The notes under the pieces: model-generated
The model's database searches: none
Seen by the model: the letters and a program-made list of their open reading frames with translations, nothing else
What the model was told of the DNA's origin: nothing
Program-made: the position numbers and the translations under genes
Shown: piece by piece, positions 45,586-57,466 of the stretch
How the letters are laid out: every line of letters begins with the position of its first letter
Numbering within the stretch: the first letter of the stretch is position 1
Source: Irpex lacteus
Lineage: Eukaryota; Basidiomycota; Agaricomycetes; Polyporales; Irpicaceae
Direction: 5' to 3'
DNA: 64,000 nt
Assembly (NCBI GenBank): GCA_001986395.2
Contig: MQVO02000041.1
Coordinates: 1-64,000, forward strand

Positions 45586-46134
45586 CGTGGTGCCATACGG
45601 GCGATTAGAAATTGGGACGGCATGCAACAATACATTGCTATCTCGTTCGGTCGTCTATCTTCTCACCACTCACTGACTTGATGCAGTCGATAGCTGATCT
45701 GGTTCACTTCATGACCATGTCGCTTCAAATTCCGAAGGAGTACAGCCATTCATGGTAATGACTGGTGAACTGAACAATGGGCGGCGGACGTGAGGCATCT
45801 CCAAGGTGTACTGCTACAGACGTATACATAGTCACGGCGTTGACTCTTTGAAACTTCAAGTTACAGGGTGTCGCGCTATATCGATGGCATCAATAGTACC
45901 GAGTAGCTTTTGCCGATGTACGAGACCTCAAAGGGGCCACTAATATCGGTAGTAAATCTGAATGGTGGATAGGGCTCAGATATCTATCATGATGAGAAAC
46001 ATCGTGAACGTCGAAAGGACAGAAAACTCGTGAATGTTACATTGAATTACTGAGATGAGAACGACTTGCCACCATACGTATGCTACTAGTAAGTTAGCGT
46101 ATTTGTGAGAGCGAACGAGGAATGCGAGTACTAG

Positions 46135-48234
46135 TTAGTCCGAGGGGAACGCTCCTGGCATGCCAGTTGCTAAATCTATATCACGAGAATCAAGAAGAGG
46201 CTTAGGAGGTTGCATACGTTTTTCTATCTCTGAACGAAAGTTTTCATGTTGCTCCTGGGTCCACCGCCATCCCCATCCCTCCTCGCGACTCAGCTTATAG
46301 AGGTCCAACAAATTCTGTCCTTCCGCCGTTTGAATGCTCCAGTCAATCCTATCTCCAGCATATTCGAGAAGCTCGCAGAACTCAATGTAGTAGCACCGAC
46401 GACATACCCACTGCAGTGCCGTAAGTCCCCATGCCGGCTTATTAACGTCTACACCGGGGCCAACAAGCACGTGGATCAAGTAGGACCTCTTCGAAGCGCA
46501 AGCCCAAGCCAGAACGGGTTCCGTGAGTAGGAGTTCTGGGTTGCGCGCATAAATTATCTCTCCGCTTGCAGGCTTAAGCATGATTGCGTATTGTAAGGCG
46601 CTCTCATACCCGATAGCCTGAAAGACGGGGTCTAGGACTCTCTCGCAATTTTTGGACTTGAGCGAGCGGACTAGAGCTGGGACATCTGTACCCGAGGGCG
46701 CAGATCGCTCGAGATAATTTTTGATTTCGTCCATAGCATCCTCCTTGAGGAAAGTACTGAAGAAGTGGGTTGCCACAAGACTTGTTTGGATGTGGGTTGC
46801 AAGAGATGTCCCCTGACCGGGCTCGTCCAAAACATACTGAAAGAGAGCTTCCACAAGAGTGTCACGGACCCTAAAGATATCAAAACATTAATAGGTCGAA
46901 GTGAGCTGGTCACAAAGCCGTGCTAACCCTTCCTCCATTAGCGCTGTCGCCCCTGCTTCTATCAAGAACTCAACGACTTGATAATAGTGGCTGTAGTGAT
47001 TGTGCGCCCACAAATAACACGCGTACTGCATGTCGCTATTTTAGTAACAGGTACTCTCAAGCATTGTTGAGCAAACCATAACTTACAGAAAACGTACTAT
47101 TCCCGTCGCTGTCAACATCCCAAATGGAAGCTTTCCTCGTTTCGAATAAACGGCGAATGACTGGTAAATTACCGTCCATAACGGCTTGGTGTACCTCAGA
47201 CTTTGGTGAAATAAGTCTAGGTGCATGGATGGAGAAATGGATGCGCGGTGGCGGCAACTGTTTATCTTCAACCCCCGAGCCATATGTCATATTTCCTCTC
47301 CACCGAGATCCCGTCGGAAAAGTGTACACGACTGGAATAGTTCTCGGCAAATCCCCGCGACATTCTTGAACATCGCAGAAGCTTAGTCGTTCGCATGGCA
47401 CAGACATCAATCGCTTCAGTATGTATATCTGACCGATGTAGGATGCCAGCCATGTTGGGATGAGACATTGCAGAAACGGCGAATGACACCGACACGAACA
47501 GCCGGGTAAACACCGCAAGCGGCGCCCGAGCCAACTTGAAGAATCGCCGGTACGCTCAGGGGATGAGAAGTCAGGATACTCAGGTTGAGACACACGAGTG
47601 CCAGTTGTGAGAGTTATTGTCATTTCGCTTGTGGTGCGTGCATAATAATGTCAGGGTGTGCGGGCGCCTTCAGCCATCGGTTACTCACTGCATGGCATTT
47701 ATTATGAGGTCAACACTGGATCGAATATGATCAAGCGTTGGTACAATGTGCGCAACGTCGTTCCTGATCATTCTCTTAGTCATCGTTAATGTTTGATAAA
47801 GAGACAACTACTGACGACTGTGTGATAAACAGCATGCTAATCAGCAGCTCTCGAAGCTCTTTAAGGTCTTCCGATGTATCCTTGATATCGTCCTTGTTCA
47901 GTAGCCACTTGAACGGGCGGATCGAGCGTTTAGTTGCGCCGCCTGTAGAAGAGCCTTCTTTGGTGACTTTAGTCGAAAGTACGTCGATGTCGTCGAAGCA
48001 TCGTTGAGCAGACTCGCGTAGTCTCTCGACATGTTCTGGACTGATATGACGGGTGGACCCGACCTCATCTGAGGCAGTTAGCCTCTCAAGGAGTTGTTTA
48101 ATGAGGTTGCGGGTGTCATCGAGCGATTGGAGCTTGTCTGGTGCTCGCTTAAACTCCTTTCGCGTTGTATCCACTGTCTTGTAAGCAGTATAACCAGATG
48201 TCGCAAGGCTGATGGCTGTCGCGACGCCATCCAT
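46135..48234 (-). CDS. HeLo-like N-domain / Cys-rich / ankyrin-type protein, 622 aa
   Basis: Minus-strand exons are 48234-47816, 47763-47689, 47627-47087, 47025-46928 and 46870-46135; 1,869 nt, exactly 623 codons. The N-terminus (MDGVATAISLATSGYTAYKT..., residues 1-150) resembles the fungal Helo_like_N domain (Pfam PF17111) found at the front of NLR-like STAND proteins. Next comes a Cys-rich block (CSCRCH near 203, CDVQECRGD near 250) that in many fungi precedes ankyrin repeats. Ankyrin-type repeats follow: AVMDGNLPVIRRLFETRKA, QVVEFLIEAGATALM, a C-terminal WGLTALQWVCRRCYY unit and others. There is no NACHT domain, so this is an ankyrin-type HeLo-like protein. HeLo relatives act in programmed cell death at allorecognition (HET-s), but this protein's role is inferred. 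A TATA box lies upstream. Two broken paralogues lie 4-6 kb to the right on the same strand. Confidence 0.75.
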
Positions 48235-48338
48235 GGTTACCAGAGGTCGAGTGTGAAAGTGTGAGTGCGAAATAGAGGGTGGAATGCGAACAAGTTAGCC
48301 TGAAAGACAAGTTGCAGCAGTGGTATGGGGGCCACATA

Positions 48339-48346
48339 CCTTTATA
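48339..48346 (-). promoter_or_regulatory. Probable TATA box of the HeLo-like/ankyrin gene
   Basis: On the minus strand this reads TATAAAGG, about 105 bp upstream of the ATG at 48234. Confidence 0.55.
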
Positions 48347-48349
48347 AGA

Positions 48350-51300
48350 GGACGAGAAAGCACATCCGTGCTAGAGGTGATGAGACCATAACTTCGGGTC
48401 TCGGATGCACCCAGGTGCCGTGCATCTTAGTATCCTGAGCGGCGTATCAGTGCGGAAACGTTGCATGAATCCTTTGTGCATCGGGTAGACTATCTGATTG
48501 TTGAAGCAACACATAAGATTCTGCCAAATATGAAAAGCAGTTTGTGCCTTGTAATCGCCACCATATTGCGGGCTTCTACTATGTGGTTGCTGTCACCCAC
48601 ATATTAATCATGATGTGAAAGACTTCCACGCGTAAAGAGCACGATAACCAAAAATACGAATGAAAGCACGCACGGTCATGGTTTCGTTGTAGCAGTGGGC
48701 TTCAATTAACGTAGACCCCGAATATCAATCGGTGACTAGATGTGTATGGAAGCCCGATATTCGAAGCTCATGTCGCAGGCACATAGTATACGTGGTGAGA
48801 ATATGTTTGTAGCATGGGCTACTCCAGTTACAAAACGTGAGGCAGATACCTAGCTCGAAGCAACTGATTCTGTAGAGAAAATGAAAACCATCTATGACAT
48901 CGGTTGTGCACCCCATCAATATCATATGCAGTACTCGTGATAAGAGACCCACCTTCTGAATTCAGAGATAAGCGGCGTCAGCACTACCGTAGAATATGTG
49001 CGGTGTGAGACGGCTGAGCCGCAATGCCTGATGATGATAGCAAATTGTTCAATCACAGTCGTGCATTGTCCATATACGATAAAGCCAAGCATGCAAATGA
49101 TCGGCCTCTGTCTGTAAATGCTGTACGTCCAATTAACCACCCCACGGATATAGAGGGAACCCACCTGCTCATCAGTGCGCAGTGAACTTGGAAATATGAT
49201 AAGTCGGAAATAAAAGAGGTTGAGCGTGTACATTACGTACCGTATATCGTGCTGCACCGCACCGCTAGTGTATACTCCCACAAGATGTCAGATAACGGTC
49301 TTTGTAGCGCTACTTCTGTTGCCGCTATGAAACATGGTATCTCTTCCGTGCGTTATAGAGAGGATTACATTCACACGGATTTGTTATTTCATTCAAACCT
49401 GACAACATCATGGCTGATTGTACAATTAGTGACTTACATCGGATACCGATAAGTGATTCACTTACCTCGGACGTGAAGTATTTGGGATACGAGGAGAGCG
49501 GATGCCGCACTAGTCACCTTGATAGGGCTGTACACGTTCATCCCCGTAGTTCAGTCACTTGGCCGAAATTGCTCCTTCCTCGATCTGTTGAAGCATCGTT
49601 GACACTTGTACATTAGATCATATCGAGCACAGGATTCAAAGATCACCGGCTATAGAGTCCGTATGACTCGTAGCAATGAAAACGACTTTTGAAGACATTG
49701 AGATTTCCATTCACGTCTAGAAGTAGAGATAGTAAGCGTCGAGCAACGGAATCCAAACGAATGGAGGAAAGTTCCGAAGTCACCCGTACTCTGAGGTTGA
49801 TATGGCCGTCCAGCCACACGAGTAAATCAAAGCGGCAACATCACATGGTCTGCCGCAGTACTACTACTGTCAGAGCTGCAACAAAGGGCATGTGCCGTGC
49901 ACCAGAGTGGTTTCGCAATATGCAAACGCATCCTTTAATCACAGGTACTAGGATCAGATGCGAAGGCAGGCCGGTAGAGATGATGCTTCGAAATGCTATG
50001 TGACGCTAGGGTTACGATGTCTATGTCACAAGGGAGAATATTACACTGTAGGGATTGATAGGTTCAAGCATCGCTTCATGTGAGACGGCATGTGTACTTA
50101 CCGCGTATTCCAACTCTTTACCTCGTTGGCACTGCCCGAGTTTAACTGCTACTCGCTGGAGGGGATGACTGTCCTTCATGAACAATGAATCGACGGGGCT
50201 GCATCCATGGAAGCCGGCACACTGATGAGTTGTGTCAATCGTGTATTGAAGAATTCTACGGTAACATAGTGAGAGTTTGGTCGGCCACCGAATATCCAAA
50301 GGGACACCTCGCTCACCAGGCTATCAGCATGAGTTTACGAGTGGGTTGTCGTGCTTTGTTCGAGTAGGCAGTAAAAAGGAAACCACAAGAAAGAGAGGGC
50401 GAGGAGTGGTGATATCCGAGTCCAAGCGATCGCGAGTCCATGATTGCAAGTTGCAATATCATCGTCCATGCTCAAGAGAGCGGAGAACATCTATACATGC
50501 TGAGTTTGTTTGTACGGGGCTGCCGGAGATTGGACAGGGTCAGGTTTCTTAAGGGGCCTCGAAATACGCGAGCATATCGTGAGCTGAGCGTGAGTGAACG
50601 GTCTGATCGAGGTCGGGGACAGGGTGTGCATACGGGCGTCTCAGACGTGGTTTGTTTCTTTCTCACGACTTCCTCCTTAACCTTGTAGTCGACGACAATG
50701 ATCGCTCTCATCTTGGCTCTAACTCCATACGCTTGTTGCAGCTACATGGATATGGCAGGGTAAATCTTGCTGATCGTACAGCGGACTCTCTGTGGGTGGC
50801 TTAGTATAAGGTGCGTTCGTTCGGTCGCGCGTTCTTGTCGTATTGCATCTCTCTCAGGCTGACCGCCGACCAACGGTCCTTATAATCCAACCTGTCTACG
50901 GACATTATGTTCTGCGTTGGACTGTTACGAAGTGCACAATAATTATATATTATGCGCGAGTAGAGCATGGCCACTATCCGTTTCGACATCGACAGCAGCC
51001 TACACGTTTGGAGCCCTTCTCAGGCTTTCAGGGATTAGAACGTTGGACCAATCGGATACGCATGATCTCTTGCATCACCAGAATTAGAAAGTCCATCGAC
51101 AACGTCTCATTTTGCAGGACCCTGCCATCTTCGACCACTGATCATGAACACGAACAGCAGAACCTAGCGTAAAGTCCGCGGTTATAAAGCCATAGCAGGA
51201 CTAGGAAGGCATTTCAAGTACGAGAAACGAAGGATTCAGGTGCTGGGCTTTCTGGGTGACCATGCATATCTTCTACACATGCGTTCGACGCTTGTCGCAA

Positions 51301-52080
51301 ACTTTGTATCCAGCTCCTACCCTCAAATGGTGTCGCCACCTTACACAGCCCCGATCCCTTCAAAGTGCCTCGATAACCGCCCCCCACTTCAACTCATCTT
51401 TCACGTACCTCTCCAATTCGACGATTAACTATCTCAACGTCTCGTCACCGAGATACACGTATTGCGTCTGGTTCATGTCTCGGCACGACGGCTTCGACCC
51501 TACGTGAATCCGACAAAAGACTCCCGTACTGATATTTGGCGATTCTTCGAGCTACGCAAGCCCATTTTCATGCGACCGTTAGTATTTTAGCTCAAGGTGT
51601 ACACGTAGCATCCCTGTCGGTGAGTTCATTCACCATGCCCGCTGTACATTTTAGTCCTAATGTTGTACTCTCTTAGAATACCCCCAGGTTCACATCGAGG
51701 TTCTAATCACAAATGGAGTCCCTCGATCGAAGTGTTTCGACCGTGGCTACCGTGGCTGTCGGTGGACAGCATGAGATGACGGGTATCCGAACGCCATACT
51801 CTGCCGATCGTCCTTGGTATGTGCATTCACGCTCCTCAACGAGCAACCACCGTGACTACCGTACCGCTGGCCTATGAAGTGATGTCGCACCTGTCGTACT
51901 TGTGACCGGCAAACTTTCCTTGAACTATCCGATTCGCTTTACGAGGGCATTTCCTGTATGGAGGAGTCGACGGCGCAGTGAATTAAAAGTAAAAGAAGTA
52001 CATGGATCCAGGACTAATTTAGAGAGAATGCGCCAGACGTGTCTAAAGATTTGTCATCGACTATATGTAACTGAGAAGGA
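48350..52080. other. 3.7-kb gene-free region
   Basis: No gene, RNA or repeat is convincing on either strand. Open frames are short and have no splice-consistent partners. The longest protein-like block is at about 51300-51507 (contains NYLNVSSPRYTYCVWFM), isolated and unidentified. The stretch probably consists of decayed sequence between members of the ankyrin family. Confidence 0.35.
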
Positions 52081-52089
52081 TTTATATGA

Positions 52090-52540
52090 GATATCATATC
52101 AGGGTGGAACGAATTTCGTCGATTTGAGCAGGCGTCCAACCCAAACCCCATCCCTCCGATACACCCAGTTCAAACATGTCAAACGCATCCTAACCTTATC
52201 TCGTGTGAGTATCCCAGTCAATCTCGTGTTCTGCATATTGGAGAAGTTGAAAGAAACCGTGTAGTAACACTGGTAGTAAGCCAAATGCAGCGCTGTACGT
52301 CTCCAGGAGTCTTGCATGTTCATCCCTGCGCCGCTGTCGACGAGTAATTTGATCCAGTTCACCTGCCCTGCCCAAACAGTATAAATAAGGGTGGGCTCCG
52401 CTGCGGCATCTAGGAGGGCTTCCACCCTTGTAGGCAAGAAGGCGATCGCATATTCCAGGATAGTATATGAATAATACTCCACAGTAGAGTCTGCTGATTG
52501 CAAGGGTATTGCAAGCGGCTCTCAAAATTCGCAGAGGGCA
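52090..52540 (-). pseudogene. Fragment of a HeLo-like/ankyrin paralogue
   Basis: The minus strand reads YTILEYAIAFLPTRVEALLD, AAAEPTLIYTVWAGQVNWIK, LLVDSGAGMNMQDSW and RTALHLAYYQCYY, clearly paralogous to the C-terminal ankyrin half of the next gene (YTPLEYAILF, AAAEPALAYAVRAG, LLVD/VLVDKGAEVN, RTALHWACYYCRY). After YYQCYYTV the frame shifts (FFQLLQYAEHEIDW), and stops follow before a last block near 52100-52180. N-terminal and Cys-rich exons are missing. It is a decayed partial tandem copy. Confidence 0.7.
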
Positions 52541-52758
52541 TCGCGGCAGGATACTAGTATTAACTGTATATGTTGAATTGACTTCTAACAGAACTCCCTC
52601 CGGCCTCACGCATCAAGTCTAAATGTCTAAATGGGACGTTCTCCTTCGCTCGATGTCTTCTGTCACGGTCACTCTGTCCTTCAAGTCCCAGTCACGGCAG
52701 CTACATACCGTAAGGAAATTCATGTGTGAGTACTAAGTAGTACACTAAGATCGAGAAA

Positions 52759-54747
52759 TCAACCGGGGAAAGCCCCGGGAACGTATAAGAAATAATCTTC
52801 AGCTACACGTAAGTGGACGGGATTCATATGAGTCACAATCGCCATGCGGAAGTGGATGATCTCCACGGAAGTCAAGTATGATGCCAAACCCTCCGACACA
52901 CCCAATTCGAACAGAGCCAATGCATCCTGAGCGAATTTCTGATCCTGTGTGCGCCCATTCCAGTCAATTCTGCCTGCTGCACGAAGAACAAGTTCGAAAA
53001 AGTGGAGTAGCGGCAATAGTAACAAGCCCAATGCAGCGCCGTGCGTCCCCACCTGTCTTTCGCGTTCACCTCCGCTCCTTTGTCAACTAGTACTTTGATC
53101 AAGTCAGTTCTTCCTGCACGGACAGCATAGGCCAGAGCAGGCTCGGCCGCGGCATCGACACCTTCCGCCAGGAGGGTTTCCACGCTAGAGGGAGAAAACA
53201 GAATTGCATACTCTAAAGGGGTGTACCGGATGGCCTTAAACACGTAAGACCGGGCCACTGTGTATTCTGCGGTTTTAAGGGATATCATAAGGTCTGAAAC
53301 CATCTTGTCTGGATACCCAGAAAACCGAGACAGCAGGTCTTCTAGCGCATCCATGGCGTCTATGCTGAATATGGAGCGAAAGACGTTGGGTTTGTATGTA
53401 TGGAGGCTGCGAGACTTTGGTCCGGATCAGGTTTGTCCAAGATGTATTGCAAGAGGTCAAGTGCAAGCGTATCATGGGCTGAATACCGCGATGATGTCCT
53501 GTGTTTGCTATGTATCAGCCATTGAAGGAGTATATTGAGCTGAGGATGCGTCGCTCAACGGACTGTGCAAAAAGAAGCGTGTCGGCACCTGCTTCCACAA
53601 GGAAACGAACAATATCAAGTTTCGCTTTGGAGGGATTGAGCTGCCATTGGCCACAAGCGTGCTAAGTAATATATTCGTATTAAGTAAATAACGGCATTTT
53701 GTCTTAATAGTGTGTAGGCGTACTTACCCAAAAGACAGAATTACCGTCAATGTCAATGTCCCATATAGACGCATGCTTTTCTGCGAATAAATTCCTCACA
53801 CCCTGTACATCCGCCTTTCGAACTGCTTCAATGATGGCGGAAGAATATGGGATGGTTCTACACGCGTTTATCGAGAAATGTATTCGTCGGCTTGATGATT
53901 GCAGGTGGCCATGCAGGAACCACGACGGAAGAAACCAAGAGACTCTGGCTGGCTTCAGAAAGTCGCCTCGGCACGTTGCGACGTTGCAGCGCCTGAAGGC
54001 ATTGCACATCACCAAGTCATGTAGTTGTTTGGAGACAAACAATTGACCTATATAAGCAGATAGCCGTTGCGGAACAATGGGGAGGAATGACAGAGCGTGG
54101 CAACAACAAGTGCAGGTTGGTACACATCGTAGAGGGCTACACTGGCGGGAATGATCGGCGAGAGCTGTAGGCGGCCGATGATAGGGCATGACAGGATAAT
54201 CCTCAACATGGAGATGGGACTCAGAGCTATTCATCTTTGATACAAGAAAATCGAGAGAATGCCTGAGCGAAACATGAGTATAGAATCATCATCGATGAAG
54301 CAACAATACCAACGAGTGCATAAAGTTCACCATAACCATCAAAGCCCCCTCTAATTCCTTCAGTCTCTTTGACGCTTCATCAATGTCATTCTTCTTGATT
54401 AGCCACTTCTTTATAGGGACCTTGATCGTCGCTGATCCACCCCTGCCAGTGGTAGCGGTTGATGGTGTTGTGACTTTATTGATGACGGTGTTCACCTCCA
54501 CTAGACACTCCCGTGCTGACGCGCATAAACACTGCAGATGTGGGACCGCCTCAGGCGTGCATGGGATGGCACGTGATGTGGTAGTATCTAGAGTAGTGAG
54601 GAGTATTAGCTGTATGCTGCCGCACGATTGTTGTAAGGCCCGTACTTGGTCAGGTGCGCCCTTGATATCCTTGCGTACATCGTTGATCTTCTTCACGATC
54701 GTGAAGCCGAACGAGACAATGCTGACGATGGCGCTCACTGGATCCAT
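52759..54747 (-). pseudogene. HeLo-like/ankyrin paralogue with two frameshifts
   Basis: Minus-strand exons are 54747-54310 (MDPVSAIVSIVSFGFTIV..., HeLo-like domain), 54234-53728 (Cys-rich CTCCCH, SAYIGQLF, CNVATCRGD, then the first repeat ending DGNSVFW), 53661-53564, and 53498-52759. The exon layout matches the intact paralogue: the penultimate exon is exactly 98 nt in both, and the Cys-rich exon ends at the same WDVDSDGNS/WDIDIDGNS site. The last exon is broken twice: near 53388-53402 (between SLAASIHTN and FRSIFSIDAMDAL) and at an A5 run (T5 on the coding strand) at 52997-53001, where CRYSTF must shift to FELVLRAAGRIDW. If neither is a sequencing error the gene cannot make a full protein, although the HeLo-like exon alone remains open. 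Confidence 0.7.
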
Positions 54748-56216
54748 GGCTTCTCGAGCGCAAAAGTAAAGATGAAGGCAGGGAAAGTGGAGGATTCGAC
54801 AGTAGCGCATACTCATCGAGTACTTAAGCTATAAGTATCTCAGAGGGATCAGTTCAGGTACTTGGATATGGTGCAGTGCAGACGTACCATCGTGATCAAT
54901 CAATGTATAGGTTGGGGTGATGGAGCTAGATATAAGCGTTCCCGTAGCACATCACTTACGCGTGACGAGTGCACACTAGTACCACAAGAGGATGGCGAAG
55001 ATCTTATTGCGGCGCTGGTTCTGTCGAGGTGAGCGCTGTGGGCGACACGTTTTACTGAGGCCGTGGCCCGTGGGATCCAAATGGGCTGAGGCGAGGTCGG
55101 ATGCCGCCGGCAGCATCTAGTATTGGCCCCGGAGAATCGACACAGACACATCAAGTAGTGGTCTTATTCCAATACTGTGTACCTTCGATAAATTATGCAG
55201 GTTAGTGAAGGATAGAAAGCGAGGGAGTCCATTGACCGACGAGTAGAAGATCACGAACGTCGGGATAAGCAGCGCGAGAGAATACAGTACTTACTATATT
55301 TTGCGGCAGGCGGCCGCGGAAGCACCTTAAGGTAGGCGTCACTAGGAACAACCACCCTTATGTAAGCAGGAGCGCTTGAATAGACGCCGGCCAAAACAGA
55401 GAGTCGAAGTTTGGGAGGCACACTTTTTATCACTACATGGGCCATGTTTCGGTCGTGTGAGGTATTTATTCAGCAAATCTAGTGTGAGAAACATAGTCAG
55501 CGTGTCTGCTCACCTCCCAGGACTGGTGCTGAGCGTACCTTCGCGCACTTGTTTTAGCGCTCTATCAGATCTTATATAGATTGATTGATGGATTACCAAA
55601 TATAGTAGGTATGCGCCACAAGCGCCCGGCCAAAATCGTAAGGCGAATTTTGAAAGACCTCGCCAAACGACTCAAAATCAGAAAAGAATGCGTTTTGTAT
55701 TCGGGGAGATTTTTCGCCTACACGCCCAGCTGAAAAGAATATCGGGCGGATAAAACCGAGAGTGGTAAACTGATGACAGTCGGGAGATATAGTGTTACCA
55801 TGTATCAAGCAACCGGCGTATAAATTGAGGATTTATCTTGAGGATATCACTACGGCGGCATCTTGACGCTATCAAATGGAAATAATCGTAAATTATACCG
55901 GATGTACGCTGTAATGATACGGAGCATAACGACGACATGAAATTTTTGAATGCCCTATTGATACCTGAGGTACGATATTCACCGGATGTGCGGGGCTGAG
56001 ATGTCTGGAAGGTGTGATGCGGACAGCAATCGGATATCCTGAAAGATGCCTTGAGCATATTGACATGGGGAAGGGCGGCAGTACCAAACATCACAGGCAA
56101 ATACACAAATTCACACCATCACTCGCGTGCACGTACATCCCAAGCACAAATATCATTCCAGAGTAGTAACAAAGCAATATAGAGATTATACATGACCGAA
56201 TGAGAGCGACAAAGAT
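54748..56216. other. Intergenic region
   Basis: No gene is supported. It contains the upstream region of the HeLo-like pseudogene (AT-rich CTTATAG near 54828) and the 3' flank of the next minus-strand gene. Some open frames on the minus strand (55593-56106) are AT-rich and look random. Confidence 0.35.
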
Positions 56217-57258
56217 TTACAGAGCACCACCGAAGTAGAGAAGAACACGCCGAGTTACCTCATCCCACATCTCCTCCCGAGTCTCAGGGACTGCGTCCGG
56301 GTCATGAGACCTGCTCATCCAGTTAGTAAGGAATTCGCACTCGAAGGGGATGGCGTGTCCATTCCACTCGGGCCATGCGTTTCCGTGGGGAAATTCGGGG
56401 TATGCGGCGATGAAGCAAACCCAGAACAGCTCGATCCCCCATTGCAGGAGGGGATCCTCGTCATGTTCACGAAGGACCTTGACGAGCCATTCTTGGATCT
56501 GGTAACTGGCGAGCAACCAGGGCCCCCTCAGGTGATACTCGAAGTCCTCCGTGAGGAGAGTTAGGAAAGGAGGGTCTTCGGGGCCCACGATCACGTCATC
56601 GGAGTCCTGGGTATTGCATGAGTATATCGTGGACGAGAAGTATTGTATTGTACTCACCGGCTGATGTTGCGGATAGTCAAAATCGCTCGAGTCCCTGTTT
56701 TCTTCGTCCACGTCCTCGTACCCTTCTCCGTGGTCCTTGCGCTCTACCATCTTTTCATCTCCCTCAGGATCTTCGTCGACGTTGAGAGGGTAATCGGGAG
56801 CTTGCTCCTCCCTGCTCAGATCCACCGCGTCCGCCTTGATAGCATTGTTGACGGCGTCTTCAACCGCCTGGTCAACAGCCGATTCGCATGGCGTAGCAGC
56901 ACGAAGCTCCGGCTCGCGCTTGTCAATGACTTGAGCCTGGTCATCGCACTGAGTGCCGAGAGTCTTGAGGGCTTCCTCGTCCATAGAATAGATATCGGCG
57001 GTGACACGTGGTGAGCGGGAGGTGGGCATGGTGAAGACGACCGTGGTGGGCCCACGGAGGTGGAAGGTGAAAGACTGATCTCTGAAAGCAAAGCTGCAGG
57101 ACTGCAAGATGTAAGTCTAGATTAAACTTTCGCTCGAAGAGATCACTTACCGTCTTCTGTCCATCCGACGGCGCGTTGATGGACCACTCGAACTGCATCG
57201 GGGTCAAGCGAGAAGGGGTGGGTGCGTTATCAGTGGGAGACAACGCACCCTCTGACAT
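56217..57258 (-). CDS. Acidic lineage-specific protein, 313 aa
   Basis: Minus-strand exons are 57258-57151, 57101-56658 and 56606-56217; 942 nt, exactly 314 codons, opening with ATG. The N-terminal part (MQFEWSINAPSDG, SFAFRDQSFTFHLRGPTTV) looks like a small beta-rich module. It is followed by a long acidic segment (about residues 75-185, rich in Asp and Glu) and a C-terminal aromatic region containing FEYHLRGPWLLASYQIQEWL, FEPHG-like FPHGNAWPEW and FLTNWMSRSHDPD. The phrase HLRGP occurs in both the N- and C-terminal parts, so the two may be related modules. The second intron (51 nt) is a multiple of three without stops, so its retention would give a longer form. The gene is transcribed away from the gene at 57467, whose start lies 208 bp away. 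Function is unknown. Confidence 0.6.
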
Positions 57259-57264
57259 GGGACC

Positions 57265-57303
57265 TGGTTGTGGTTGTGGTAGTGGTTGCGGTTGTGGTCG
57301 TGG
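57265..57303 (+). repeat. GGTTGTGG-type repeat in a divergent promoter
   Basis: A G/T-rich run of GGTTGTGG, GGTAGTGG and GGTTGCGG units lies in the 208-bp gap between two divergent start codons, just upstream of the minus-strand ATG at 57258. It could affect promoter structure, but nothing more can be shown. Confidence 0.6.
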
Positions 57304-57466
57304 TGAAGGGGCTCAGGAGAGAGGTTCGAACAATGCAACGAGGATGCAACAAGGTACGTAGCGCCCAACTCACATGGTAAAATTGAACACGTGATCGCGC
57401 AAGTCGCGTCGCGTCGAGTTCTTTGCATCTCAGACCCCTCGTCAGTGTCAGCTTCCTGCCTACAGA

